DNA of 64,000 nucleotides, from assembly GCF_018847975.1 (NCBI RefSeq), contig NZ_CP072597.1, positions 3,387,001 through 3,451,000 on the forward strand, in the 5' to 3' direction. The DNA is from Lysobacter sp. K5869 (GTDB lineage Bacteria > Pseudomonadota > Gammaproteobacteria > Xanthomonadales > Xanthomonadaceae). Made by a program: the position numbers and the translations under genes. Positions 26,268-34,816 of this stretch are shown piece by piece (positions within the stretch are counted from its first letter, which is position 1; each line of letters opens with the position of its first letter). The notes beneath the pieces were generated by a model that was not told the origin of the DNA, did not search any database, and saw nothing but the letters and a program-made list of their open reading frames with translations.

Positions 26268-28232
26268 ATGAGCGCCGACCCGCCCGCCGCCAAGCCCGCG
26301 CCGTTCGACGGCAAGGCCTTCGTCAAGCAGCTGAGCACCGCGCCCGGCGTCTACCGGATGCTCGGCGCCGACGACAAGGCGCTCTACGTCGGCAAGGCCG
26401 GCGCGCTCAAGAACCGGGTCTCCAGCTACTTCAACGCCACGCCCAAATCGGCGCGGATCATGTCGATGCTGGCCCAGACCGTGCGCATGGAAGTCACGGT
26501 CACCCGTACCGAGGCCGAAGCGCTGATCCTGGAAAACCAGCTGATCAAGTCGCTCAAGCCGCGCTACAACGTGCTGCTGCGCGACGACAAGAGCTATCCC
26601 TACGTGCTGATGACCAGCGAGGCGTGGCCGCGCATCGCCATGCACCGCGGCCCGCGCGCGGTCGCCGGACGCTACTTCGGCCCGTACGCCAGCGTCGGCG
26701 CGGTGCGCGACACGCTCAACCTGATGCACAAGCTGTTCCGCCTGCGCAGCTGCGAGGACAGCGTGTTCCGCAACCGCTCGCGGCCGTGCCTGCAGCATCA
26801 GATCGGCCGCTGCAGCGCGCCCTGCGTCGGGCTGGTGCCGGCGCGCGACTATTCCGAAAGCGTGCGCCGCGCCAGCCTGTTCCTGGAAGGGCGCAGCGAC
26901 GAGCTCACCGACGAACTCGGCCGCGACATGGAAGCGGCCAGCGCGCGCCTGGATTTCGAGGACGCCGCGCGCGTGCGCGACCTGATCGCCAGCATCCGCA
27001 GCCTGCAAGCGCGCCAGTATGTGGACGGCCGCGCCGCCGACCTCGACGTGCTGGCGCTGGCGATGTCCGGCGCCGCCGCCTGCGTGCTGCTGCTGGCCTT
27101 CCGCGACGGCCGCAACCTCGGCACCCGCGCGTTCTTCCCGAAGACCAACGGCAGCGACAACCCCGAGGAAGTGCTGACCGCCTTCATCTCGCAGTACTAC
27201 GGCGAGCAGACCCCGCCGCGCGAGATCGTGCTCGACCGCGATCTGCCCGACCGCGAACTGTTCGAGCAAGCCTTCTCCGCCGCCGGCGAGCGCCGCGTGC
27301 AGATCAAGAGCAACGTGCGCGGCGAACGCGCCGGTTATCTCGACTTGGCCCGGCGCAACGCCGAAATGGCGCTGGCCACCGAAATGACCAGCCACGCCGC
27401 CCAGCAACTGCGCGCCGAAGCGCTGCGCGACCTGCTGAAGATGCCGGCGTTGCCGCAGCGCATCGAGTGCTTCGACATCAGCCACACCATGGGCGAGGCC
27501 ACGGTCGCCTCGTGCGTGGTGTTCGACGCGCAAGGCCCGGTGCGCAGCCAGTACCGCCGCTACAACATCGCCGGCATCGTCGAGGGCGACGACTACGCGG
27601 CGATGAATCAGGCCATCGCCCGGCGCTTCCGCCGCGCGGTGGAAGAGGACGGCGTGATGCCGGACGTGCTGCTGATCGACGGCGGCGCCGGCCAGGTCGC
27701 GCAAGCGCGCGCCGCGCTGGACGAACTGGGCGTGGACGGGGTGATCCTGGTCGGCGTGGCCAAGGGCCCGGCGCGGCGTCCCGGCGACGAGGAACTGCTG
27801 CTGCCCGACGGGCGCACGGTCCACCCCGGCGCCGAGTCGCCGGCGCTGCAATTGGTCCAGCAGGTCCGCGACGAGGCGCACCGTTTCGCCATCACCGGCC
27901 ATCGCGGGCGCCGGCAGAAGGCGCGCAACAGCAGTAGGCTGGAAGATATTCCCGGCATCGGCCCGCGCCGACGCGCTAATCTGTTGCGGCATTTCGGCGG
28001 CCTGGGCGGGCTCAAGGCCGCCGGGGTCGAGGAGATTTCCCGGGTCGAGGGCGTCAACGAGGCCTTGGCCGAGCGCATCTACGCCGCCTTGCACGGCCTG
28101 GACGCGCCGGACGAGGCCCCGGCGGCCGCCGCGGCGGCGGGAGCGGGAACGACGGACGCCCCCAAGGCGTCCAAGGGCAAGAAGCAGCGTGCGGCCGCCG
28201 AGCCGGCGGAACCCAAGCGGAGCGAAGGATGA
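26268..28232 (+). CDS. uvrC: Excinuclease ABC subunit C
   Basis: A 654-residue nuclease making both incisions in nucleotide excision repair. The GIY-YIG domain (residues 24-100) shows GVYRMLGADDKALYVGKA. A Cys-rich stretch follows with CLQHQIGRCSAPCVG. The UVR helix lies near residues 205-240, the RNase H-like nuclease core near 385-540 (IECFDISHTMGEATVAS, LLIDGGAGQVAQA), and helix-hairpin-helix motifs near 560-620 (IPGIGPRRRANLLRHFGGL). The last 40 residues are an Ala/Lys-rich extension beyond the usual end. The stop overlaps pgsA (ATGA). Confidence 0.95.
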   Translation: MSADPPAAKPAPFDGKAFVKQLSTAPGVYRMLGADDKALYVGKAGALKNRVSSYFNATPKSARIMSMLAQTVRMEVTVTRTEAEALILENQLIKSLKPRYNVLLRDDKSYPYVLMTSEAWPRIAMHRGPRAVAGRYFGPYASVGAVRDTLNLMHKLFRLRSCEDSVFRNRSRPCLQHQIGRCSAPCVGLVPARDYSESVRRASLFLEGRSDELTDELGRDMEAASARLDFEDAARVRDLIASIRSLQARQYVDGRAADLDVLALAMSGAAACVLLLAFRDGRNLGTRAFFPKTNGSDNPEEVLTAFISQYYGEQTPPREIVLDRDLPDRELFEQAFSAAGERRVQIKSNVRGERAGYLDLARRNAEMALATEMTSHAAQQLRAEALRDLLKMPALPQRIECFDISHTMGEATVASCVVFDAQGPVRSQYRRYNIAGIVEGDDYAAMNQAIARRFRRAVEEDGVMPDVLLIDGGAGQVAQARAALDELGVDGVILVGVAKGPARRPGDEELLLPDGRTVHPGAESPALQLVQQVRDEAHRFAITGHRGRRQKARNSSRLEDIPGIGPRRRANLLRHFGGLGGLKAAGVEEISRVEGVNEALAERIYAALHGLDAPDEAPAAAAAAGAGTTDAPKASKGKKQRAAAEPAEPKRSEG

Positions 28233-28801
28233 AGTTGACCATACCCACCATGCTGACCCTGGCGCGGATCGTGCTGATCCCGGTGCTGGTGGTGGTGTTC
28301 TTTCTCGACTACACCTGGACCAATTTCGCCGCCGCGTTCATTTTCGCCTTCGCCTCGGTCACCGACTGGCTCGACGGCTGGATCGCGCGCCGTTACGACC
28401 AATATTCGGCCTTCGGCGCCTTCCTCGATCCGGTCGCCGACAAGCTCATGGTCGCCGTGGCCCTGTTGCTGATCGTGCAGAAGCACCCGACCGTGTGGAT
28501 GACGCTGTGGGCCGCGGTCATCGTCGGCCGCGAGATCGCGGTCTCGGCGCTGCGCGAGTGGATGGCCGAGCTCGGCCAGCGCGCGGCGGTCAAGGTCGCC
28601 GCGATCGGCAAGATCAAGACCATCGTGCAGATGGTGGCGCTGGTGTGCCTGCTGTACCAGGAACGCATTCTCGGCCTGCCGGTGTTCCAGATCGGCGAAT
28701 GGCTGCTGGCGGCCGCGGCGCTGCTGACCTTGTGGTCGGGCCTGTCGTATCTGCGCGCGGCGTGGCCGATCATGAGCGCCGACACCGGCGGTCCGCGCTG
28801 A
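28229..28801 (+). CDS. pgsA: CDP-diacylglycerol-glycerol-3-phosphate 3-phosphatidyltransferase
   Basis: A 190-residue inner-membrane enzyme making phosphatidylglycerol phosphate. The CDP-alcohol phosphotransferase motif DG(x2)AR(x8)G(x3)D(x3)D is intact across DGWIARRYDQYSAFGAFLDP and the following VAD. Several membrane helices surround it. The uvrC-pgsA-tRNA-Gly-tRNA-Cys order matches E. coli, supporting the assignment. Confidence 0.95.
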   Translation: MKLTIPTMLTLARIVLIPVLVVVFFLDYTWTNFAAAFIFAFASVTDWLDGWIARRYDQYSAFGAFLDPVADKLMVAVALLLIVQKHPTVWMTLWAAVIVGREIAVSALREWMAELGQRAAVKVAAIGKIKTIVQMVALVCLLYQERILGLPVFQIGEWLLAAAALLTLWSGLSYLRAAWPIMSADTGGPR

Positions 28802-28900
28802 GGCGGCCCGGCGCCGGTTTCCGGCGCCATCGGCCGTTTTCCGGCATCGGGGCAGGGCGTCGTCGCGGGTTTTCTCGCCCGGCCCCCGTTAAGAAAGCAG

Positions 28901-28928
28901 TTGACAGTTTTCTTTCGATGCCTAAAAT
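28901..28928 (+). promoter_or_regulatory. Sigma-70 promoter of the first tRNA-Gly
   Basis: A perfect TTGACA (28901-28906) and TAAAAT (28923-28928) are 16 bases apart, ending 13 bases before the tRNA. The region is AT-rich against the GC-rich background. Confidence 0.8.
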
Positions 28929-28941
28929 ATCGCTTCCCTCA

Positions 28942-29017
<76 letters not shown>

Positions 29018-29055
29018 GATTTGAAAAGGGTTTCGGCAACGAAGCGCTTTGAAAT

Positions 29056-29084
29056 CAAACCCCCTCGCGGGGGTTTGTTTTTTT
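29056..29084 (+). terminator. Terminator after tRNA-Gly copy 1
   Basis: A nine-base stem CAAACCCCC/GGGGGTTTG with a TCGC loop and seven T after it. It separates the first tRNA-Gly from the tRNA-Cys unit. Confidence 0.9.
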
Positions 29085-29161
29085 AGACGAAGGCCGCGTC
29101 GTCCGCGAAGTTCGGGATTGCCAGCCGCCGTAGTGTTAAGGCAACATGTGTGGACGTCACC

Positions 29162-29235
29162 GGCCGGGTGGCAGAGTGGTTATGCAGCGGACTGCAAATC
29201 CGCGTACGCCGGTTCAATTCCGACCTCGGCCTCCA
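29162..29235 (+). tRNA. tRNA-Cys (GCA)
   Basis: Seventy-four bases with acceptor GGCCGGG/CTCGGCC (one G-U pair), anticodon loop CTGCAAA and encoded CCA. Only 50 bases separate it from the next tRNA-Gly, so the two are probably cotranscribed. Confidence 0.96.
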
Positions 29236-29285
29236 AACATCGCGGCATCGGTCAGCGCCATCGACCGGAGCCGCCAGCAAGATCA

Positions 29286-29361
<76 letters not shown>

Positions 29362-29399
29362 ATCCGATGCGTCGCCCCGGCGACGCATCCGCGGTACCC

Positions 29400-29432
29400 A
29401 AGGCGCCCGGTTCGGCCGGACGCCTTTTCTTT
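29400..29432 (+). terminator. Terminator after tRNA-Gly copy 2
   Basis: AAGGCGCCCGG and CCGGACGCCTT pair with one mismatch around a TTCGG loop, followed by TTCTTT. Confidence 0.7.
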
Positions 29433-29475
29433 CCCCGGCGCGGCGTCGTCCGGTTCGCGGGAAGGGCGAAAATCA

Positions 29476-29551
<76 letters not shown>

Positions 29552-29591
29552 AACCGACGCGACGCCAGGGCGGCGCGGATGCAGCAAACGA

Positions 29592-29623
29592 AGCGGTCGG
29601 CGCAAGCCGGCCGCTTTTTCTTT
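29592..29623 (+). terminator. Terminator after tRNA-Gly copy 3
   Basis: Stem AGCGGTCGGC/GCCGGCCGCT (one G-U pair) with a GCAA loop and TTTTCTTT tail. Confidence 0.75.
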
Positions 29624-29808
29624 GTGCGTTCGATCCGGATGGCGATGCCGGCGAGCGACGCCGAGCGCGCATCGGCTTAGAAGGCCGGTGCTCTTTTCGT
29701 CGCTCCGCGGCGACGGCGCCGCGCTCGCGCGAGGCTCTCGTTCGCGAGATGCCGTGCGTCGTCCCAACGTCGTATCCTCGCGCCATCGACCGACGCAAGG
29801 ACCGCCGC

Positions 29809-30147
29809 ATGAGCATCGCCAACCCGCAGCTGCAGCAGTACGACTTCCTCGCCGAGATGCAGCGCGACGCTTACTTCCCGCCGCAGTTGGTGCAGAAGGG
29901 ACGGCAGATCCTCATTCGCTTGTGCGAAGCCATCGAAGCGCAAAAGCCGCAATCGCTCGATGCGCTGTACGCGCTGACGCACGCGGCGACCGATGAGTTC
30001 AACGCGCTCGCCGAGGAGTTCTACGAACACGACAGCGAGATCGAAACCGCGGCGCGCGAGAACATCGGCCTGGATTTCGAGACGATCGCCAAGGCCTACG
30101 GGTTCGAGGCGGATGTCGAGGAATTGATCGCCACGCGCGATTGGTGA
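29809..30147 (+). CDS. DUF5713-family protein
   Basis: A 112-residue soluble, mostly helical acidic protein with the pattern YDFLAEMQRDAYFPPQLVQKG near the start and AKAYGFEADVEELIATRDW at the end, which I recognise as the DUF5713 family of small proteins without known function. The internal stretch EEFYEHDSEIETAAREN is strongly acidic. AAGGA lies 8 bases before the ATG. It stands alone between the tRNA cluster and a convergent hydrolase gene. Confidence 0.7.
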   Translation: MSIANPQLQQYDFLAEMQRDAYFPPQLVQKGRQILIRLCEAIEAQKPQSLDALYALTHAATDEFNALAEEFYEHDSEIETAARENIGLDFETIAKAYGFEADVEELIATRDW

Positions 30148-30193
30148 CGGCGCGTGCGCCGCCACATCGCCGCCGATCGGTCCGATCGGGCCT

Positions 30194-30877
30194 TCACGAA
30201 CCCGCGTCGCGCGGCGCTTGCGCCGGCGCGTGAATCCAATCGAGCGCCGGCTCCAGCCATTCGCGCCGCGGCAGGTAGAACGCGCCGTGCGACTTGCCGG
30301 TGGAGAGGCTCAACTCCTCGAACGACACCGGGCGCTCGCTGCGTTCGGCCAGCGAGCGGCAGCTTTTGCCGGCCAGATCGTCGCTGGTTTCGCGCATCGC
30401 CAGCACCCGGCCGGTGAGGCGCAGCTGCGGTTCGTCCTGACGGTCCCAGCACGCCGCCAGCAGCACGTAGCGCACGCCCGGGCGGCGCAGGAAGCTGGAG
30501 ACATGGGTGGCGATCATGCCGCCCTTGGAGAAACCCACCACGACGATGCGCTGCTCCGGCACGCCCGCGCGCAGCAGGCCTTCGATCTGGGCGACGACCC
30601 GGCCCGCGGATTCGTTCACGTCGGCGTCGTGCGGCCGTTGCGAGGACACCACGGTCGCGCCGCGCGCGGACAGCGCATCGAGAATGGCGGGATAGTCGTA
30701 CAGGCCGAAACGCGTATCGACCGGGCGCACGCCGCGGTCCTCGACGATGCGGCCGTGCAGATAGAACACGTAGGTGCGGTCGCGCTCGGGCCGTTCGGGC
30801 GGCACGCTGAGCACGGTGCCGGCGTGGGCGCTGCCGATCAGCAGCAGCGACAGGATGAGGCAGAGGCGTAAGCGCAC
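30194..30877 (-). CDS. Secreted alpha/beta hydrolase
   Basis: A 227-residue protein with a signal peptide (MRLRLCLILSLLLIGSAHA, cleavage expected near residue 19). The mature part is an alpha/beta hydrolase: VFYLHGRIVED (oxyanion strand), nucleophile elbow GFSKGG, and a late GKSHGAFYLP that supplies a candidate catalytic His. Substrate unknown; esterase or lipase-like activity in the periplasm is an inference. It is convergent with the DUF5713 gene, leaving under 50 bases between stops. Confidence 0.75.
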   Translation of the reverse strand: MRLRLCLILSLLLIGSAHAGTVLSVPPERPERDRTYVFYLHGRIVEDRGVRPVDTRFGLYDYPAILDALSARGATVVSSQRPHDADVNESAGRVVAQIEGLLRAGVPEQRIVVVGFSKGGMIATHVSSFLRRPGVRYVLLAACWDRQDEPQLRLTGRVLAMRETSDDLAGKSCRSLAERSERPVSFEELSLSTGKSHGAFYLPRREWLEPALDWIHAPAQAPRDAGS

Positions 30878-31112
30878 GCGAAGCTCCTTGAGTGCGTCGG
30901 GATGCGGGCGTCTGGCGACGCATCGGCGATGGATTCGCCGTCGGGCGCAAGCGTAGACAGCGCGTCGGCCGCGAACCAGAAAATGCTTCTCGCGCTTGCC
31001 CCTAGAAAAATTTGTCCGGCCTCGCGGATGCGCGGACGCGACGCGCCAGCGACGGCGCGGCGCGATGAAGATCGATACGGAAGGATCGCAAGCGCCGCAA
31101 CGGCGCGGACGC

Positions 31113-31200
31113 TGGTGCCCGGAGCCGGACTCGAACCGGCACGGCCGCGAAGCCGGCGGATTTTAAGTCCGCTGCGTCTACCGATTTCGCCATCCGGGCA
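31113..31200 (-). tRNA. tRNA-Leu (TAA)
   Basis: Eighty-eight bases; read on the minus strand it starts TGCCCGGATGGCG and ends GGCACCA. It has the long variable arm of class II tRNAs (GCCGGCTTCGCGGC) and anticodon loop ACTTAAAA centred on TAA. In E. coli a tRNA-Leu follows the Gly-Cys pair on the same strand; here it is 1.6 kb away and inverted. Confidence 0.95.
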
Positions 31201-31485
31201 GGATGCGGTGACGGGGCTAGTTTAGCCGATCCGCCCGCGGCGCAGGTTCGCCGGGCGGGGCGGCCGGTTTCGGCGCCGCGGCCGCGCTCGGCGCGGCCGC
31301 GGCGCGATACAGCGCAGCGTGGGGCCGCGGCTCGACGCGGCGGCGACGTTGCGACGAGACAGCGCTTCGCTGCGATCAAGCCGCGATACGGCGACGCTGC
31401 GAACGGCGGTGCAGCGGCTCCGCGGCGCGGCGGCCCCGCGTCACCGCAGCCCGCATCGCCGCACCCCGGCCGCGCGGAACGCGGC

Positions 31486-32490
31486 TCAGCCGCCGGCGAC
31501 CGCGCCGCAAGCCGCGCCGGCCTTGCCGCGCTCATGGAACTCGATCCACAGCCCGAGATCGTCCTGGCTCGGCGCCAGGAACGACGCGCCCGACAGCCCG
31601 GCGTAACGCGTCAAGGTCTGTTCGTAGCCGCGCTCGACCCGCCGCTGCGCGCGGTCGAGATCGCTCACGCCGAGGCTGATCCCGGCGATCTGCGCACCGC
31701 CGCGCTTGAGCGCTTCGGCCGCGGCGCCGTCGCCGTCGGGCTGCAAGGCCAGCAGCCGGGTCGGGCCGACCGCCACGCAGTACCCGCGCGCGGCGATCTG
31801 CGGCAGGCGCACCGGCGTGGCGCGGTCGTAGCCGAGCTTGGCCAGTTGCGCGCGGTCGGCGTCGGCATCGGCCGACAGCAGCCACAAGCCCGACAACTCG
31901 CGCGCGCCGTTGGGATGCTCGCGGGCGATGCGGCGGTCGGCGGCGATGTCGGCGCGCACCGGCGCGTAGTGGATGTAGAACAAGCGGCTCGACAGCGGCG
32001 AGGGATCGAGCGCGAACAGGCTCCAGCGCGGCGCGGTGCCGGGGCCGGTGCCGTCGGGGTCGTTCGCCGCGGCGGAGAACACCGGCGTGGTCTGAATGCC
32101 TTGCGCTTGCAACGCGGTGCGCGCGGCGTCGAGCGCTTCGGTGTGGAGGCCGAACATGCGCGCGCCGGCGGCGCCGCGCAGTTGCGCCTGATCGGCCTGC
32201 GCGCCGGGATCGAGCGCGCGGCCGTTGCCGTTGAGCGCCAGCAGTTCGATGAAGCGTTCGTCGTCGAGGCGCACATAGCGGTTGGTCAGGCCGTCCTGTT
32301 CGCGGCCGGGCGCGACCTGGAAGCCGAGCTTGACCGTCATCGCGGCGACGATCTGGTCGAGGCTGCGGCCCCACAGCAGCGTATGGTCGAGGCGTTCGCG
32401 CGCGGCCTCGCGCGCGATGGGCGCGGCGACGGCGAAGGTGGACAGCGAGAAGGTCAGAACGGCGGCAGCGAGAGAAGTGAGCAATCGCAC
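31486..32490 (-). CDS. Secreted VOC/glyoxalase-like protein
   Basis: A 334-residue protein. The first 23 residues form a signal peptide ending TFAVAAP. The rest has the layout of a glyoxalase-like (VOC superfamily) protein: LDHTLLWGRSLDQIVAAM, GFQVAPGREQDGLTNRYVRLDDERFIELLALNG, a second module ending AGISLGVSDLDRAQ, and DLGLWIEFHE near the C-terminus with a metal-type Glu. The segment LDHTLLWGRSLDQ parallels the first strand of VOC proteins with a His. The start is a GTG at 32490 because upstream sequence is low-complexity. Divergent from the AraC-type gene, which may regulate it. Confidence 0.7.
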   Translation of the reverse strand: MRLLTSLAAAVLTFSLSTFAVAAPIAREAARERLDHTLLWGRSLDQIVAAMTVKLGFQVAPGREQDGLTNRYVRLDDERFIELLALNGNGRALDPGAQADQAQLRGAAGARMFGLHTEALDAARTALQAQGIQTTPVFSAAANDPDGTGPGTAPRWSLFALDPSPLSSRLFYIHYAPVRADIAADRRIAREHPNGARELSGLWLLSADADADRAQLAKLGYDRATPVRLPQIAARGYCVAVGPTRLLALQPDGDGAAAEALKRGGAQIAGISLGVSDLDRAQRRVERGYEQTLTRYAGLSGASFLAPSQDDLGLWIEFHERGKAGAACGAVAGG

Positions 32491-32778
32491 GGTAGTCGGG
32501 CTCGGTTGGGGAAGGGGAGAGTCGGGCGTCGCGTCGCTGCCGCGGCGCCGGTTCGGCGCTGCGGTCGGGGCGCTCTTCAGGGAAGGGCCGCTCGGCGCAG
32601 GGCGGGCGGCGCCCCAGTCAGCTGCGGAAACGTTCGTCGGCGCATCGCGGCGATCCGTGAGGAGGCGCCCAGCCTCGCGTCCAGGCGCCCGCAGCGCGCG
32701 CAGAAACGGCCGGCCGTCAGCACGAAAGGATGACTTTCGCCTCTGTCGGCCGCGGCCGCCCAGGCCGAGGATCGCCGC

Positions 32779-33657
32779 ATGGCCGACCGTCCCTCGTGCT
32801 ATCCCGAACCGCCGCGCGCCGCCAAGCCGCGCGAACACGCCGATTTCGGCGCGCCGCGCCTGGACGTGCTGACCGTGCCGGTGCCGCAGGGCTTGTTCGA
32901 CACTCCGTTCGATCCTCGCCATGTGCTGTGCCTGCACCAGGGCGGCCCGGTGCCGGTGAGCTATCGCGAAGGACGCTTTGATCGCAGCGGCGTGCGTCTG
33001 CAAGGCCAGTACTGCGTGTCGCCGGCCAACGGCAGCACCCGTTGGACCATGTCGGGGCCGGCGATCTCGCTGCTGCTGCGGATGACGCCGGAGCTGCTCG
33101 ACGACACCGCGCAAGCGATGGGTTCCGGCGGCGGCCCTATCGAACTGGCGCCGGCCGCGCATCTGCGCGATCCGCAGATCGAGCGCATCGGCGCGATGAT
33201 GCAGGCCGAGGACCGCGACCGGTATCCGAGCGGACGCCTGTTCGTCGATGCGCTCGCCGACGCCTTGGCCGCGCGCCTGCTGTCGCTGCAACAGCGCAGC
33301 TTCGCGGCCGCGTCCGGCGCGCCCGTGCGGGCGTTGCCGGCATGGCGCTTGCGGCGGGTGATCGACTACATCGAAGCGCACCTCGACGCCGATCTGAGCT
33401 TGGCCGAACTCGCCGCCGTCGCCGGTTTCAGCGTGTCGCACTTCAAGCCGCTGTTCAAACGCGCTACCGGCGTGCCGGCGCATCGCTTCGTGCTGGCGCG
33501 GCGGGTCGAGCGCGCGCGCGAGCGGGTGCTCGACGGCGCGACGGGATTGAGCGAAATCGCGCTGGAAACCGGCTTCGCCGATGCCAGCCACATGGCGCGG
33601 TGCATGCGACGTTTGATCGGGATTACGCCGATGCAGTTGCGGCAGAGCCGCGAATGA
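32779..33657 (+). CDS. AraC-family transcriptional regulator
   Basis: A 292-residue regulator. Residues about 20-165 form a putative ligand domain without a recognised fold by eye. Residues about 190-288 are the double helix-turn-helix: LSLAELAAVAGFSVSHFKPLFKRATG and LSEIALETGFADASHMARCMRRLIGITPMQLRQ, the standard AraC C-terminal signature. It is divergent from the VOC gene across 288 bases, an arrangement often meaning local control. Confidence 0.88.
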   Translation: MADRPSCYPEPPRAAKPREHADFGAPRLDVLTVPVPQGLFDTPFDPRHVLCLHQGGPVPVSYREGRFDRSGVRLQGQYCVSPANGSTRWTMSGPAISLLLRMTPELLDDTAQAMGSGGGPIELAPAAHLRDPQIERIGAMMQAEDRDRYPSGRLFVDALADALAARLLSLQQRSFAAASGAPVRALPAWRLRRVIDYIEAHLDADLSLAELAAVAGFSVSHFKPLFKRATGVPAHRFVLARRVERARERVLDGATGLSEIALETGFADASHMARCMRRLIGITPMQLRQSRE

Positions 33658-33678
33658 CGCGCGGATGGGTCGCGGCGG

Positions 33679-34140
33679 TCACTCCGCCGGCGCGTCGCCG
33701 CGGGTTTCGCCGTGCTCGCGCCGCAGCCGCTTGAGCTTGCGCTCCAGCGCGGCTTCGCGTTTTTCCAACTCGGCCACGCGCAGACGCAGTTCCTCGGCCT
33801 GCGCATCGTGGCGTTCGCGCACCGCGTCGCTGGCCAGATCCAGCGCCTGCAACCACAGTTGCCGCAACGGCGTGGGCACGTCCTCGGCCACCGGCGCCAG
33901 CTGCAGGCGCGTGGCCAGGCCGGCGTAGAAACGCCGCAGCATCGGGTGCAGGCGATTGGGCGAGCCGCTGCCGTACACCGCGCGGATGCCTTCGACCGTG
34001 GGCTGCACGCCGGCGCGCAGCATGCGCCAGGCGATTTCCTCGAGCTGCGCTTGCTCCAGCGGCGCGCGCCGGCCGGGCAGGCGGCCTTCGTCGGCCAGCG
34101 ACTGGCGGATCTTCCACAGCGCGTCGTGGTCGGTCGCCAT
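33679..34140 (-). CDS. KfrA-like DNA-binding protein
   Basis: A 153-residue protein with the layout of KfrA N-terminal DNA-binding proteins. Residues 5-100 contain IRQSLADEGRLP, VQPTVEGIRAVYGSGSPNRLHPMLRRFYAG, resembling the helix-turn-helix of plasmid replication/partition protein KfrA. A coiled coil follows (residues about 108-145, rich in Glu/Arg/Leu heptads). It ends the minus-strand TelA-VWA block, ten bases after the XpaC-like gene, so it could be the regulator or nucleoid-binding partner of that block. No plasmid features surround it. Confidence 0.7.
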   Translation of the reverse strand: MATDHDALWKIRQSLADEGRLPGRRAPLEQAQLEEIAWRMLRAGVQPTVEGIRAVYGSGSPNRLHPMLRRFYAGLATRLQLAPVAEDVPTPLRQLWLQALDLASDAVRERHDAQAEELRLRVAELEKREAALERKLKRLRREHGETRGDAPAE

Positions 34141-34150
34141 CGCCGCGCGC

Positions 34151-34816
34151 CTAGGCCAACTCGAACGCCGCGGCGGCGTCGAATTTTTCCTTGAGGAAAC
34201 GCTCGCTCAGCAGCAGCGATTCGGCGTCGCCGGCGAAGGCTTCGCGCGAGATGCGCTGCAGCGATTGATCGAGCAGCGCCAGTTGCTGCGACAGCGTCTG
34301 CGCCGCGGTGCGGCCGTCCTTGAGCGCCTGGGTGCGGGCGAACACCGGCGGCAGTTTCAGATAGCCGCCGAGCATGTCGGGCAGATAGCGGCGCAGGCTT
34401 TCCTGCACGGCGAACGCGGCCGAGGCCGACAGCGCGCCGGATTGGCGCAACTCGCGCAGGCGCGGCAGCAATTCGTCGAGCGTCTGCTGGATGCTGCGCA
34501 AGCTCGCCAGCGCTTCGGCCGGCACGCGCTTGGCGACCTCGCCGATCAAGCGGTCGAGGTGTTCGATCAAGGCCTCGACCGGCAACTCGGCTTCGGCGAT
34601 GCGTTCGCCGAGCCGGTCGCGCGGCCACGCCAGCGCGCCGACGCCGTACAGGCCGAGCACGATCAGCGGCCAACCGCGATCGATCACGCCGGCGAACAGC
34701 AAGCTCAAACCGATCAGCCCGCACACGCAGCCGGCGATGTTGCGGTTGCCGTACAGATACAGCCGCAGGCGTTGGCCCAGGCCCGGCGTGGTGGGAGCGA
34801 CCGGCAGCGTCATCAC
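34151..34816 (-). CDS. XpaC-like membrane protein with helical domain
   Basis: A 221-residue protein with two close membrane segments (residues about 26-44 and 47-63: AGCVCGLIGLSLLFAG and WPLIVLGLYGVGALAW) followed by a soluble helical domain of about 150 residues. This layout resembles XpaC proteins, which are paired with TelA in Firmicutes; the match is architectural and by neighbourhood, not proven. Its ATG overlaps the stop of the VWA lipoprotein gene (ATGA). It would sit in the inner membrane with the helical part in the cytoplasm. Confidence 0.55.
   Translation of the reverse strand: MMTLPVAPTTPGLGQRLRLYLYGNRNIAGCVCGLIGLSLLFAGVIDRGWPLIVLGLYGVGALAWPRDRLGERIAEAELPVEALIEHLDRLIGEVAKRVPAEALASLRSIQQTLDELLPRLRELRQSGALSASAAFAVQESLRRYLPDMLGGYLKLPPVFARTQALKDGRTAAQTLSQQLALLDQSLQRISREAFAGDAESLLLSERFLKEKFDAAAAFELA

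Noticed and set aside
31002..31535. A minus-strand 177-codon frame covering the tRNA-Leu
   Set aside because: It runs through a tRNA gene and has low-complexity Arg/Ala composition.
32491..33591. Reading the VOC protein as a 701-residue protein starting at 33591
   Set aside because: The extra N-terminal 367 codons lie antisense to the AraC-type gene and lack motifs. A signal peptide begins at the GTG at 32490.
33679..34140. Integrated plasmid or mobile element marked by KfrA and TelA
   Set aside because: No replication, partition, transfer or integrase genes are nearby, and base composition and codon use match the neighbours. Both families are also chromosomal.
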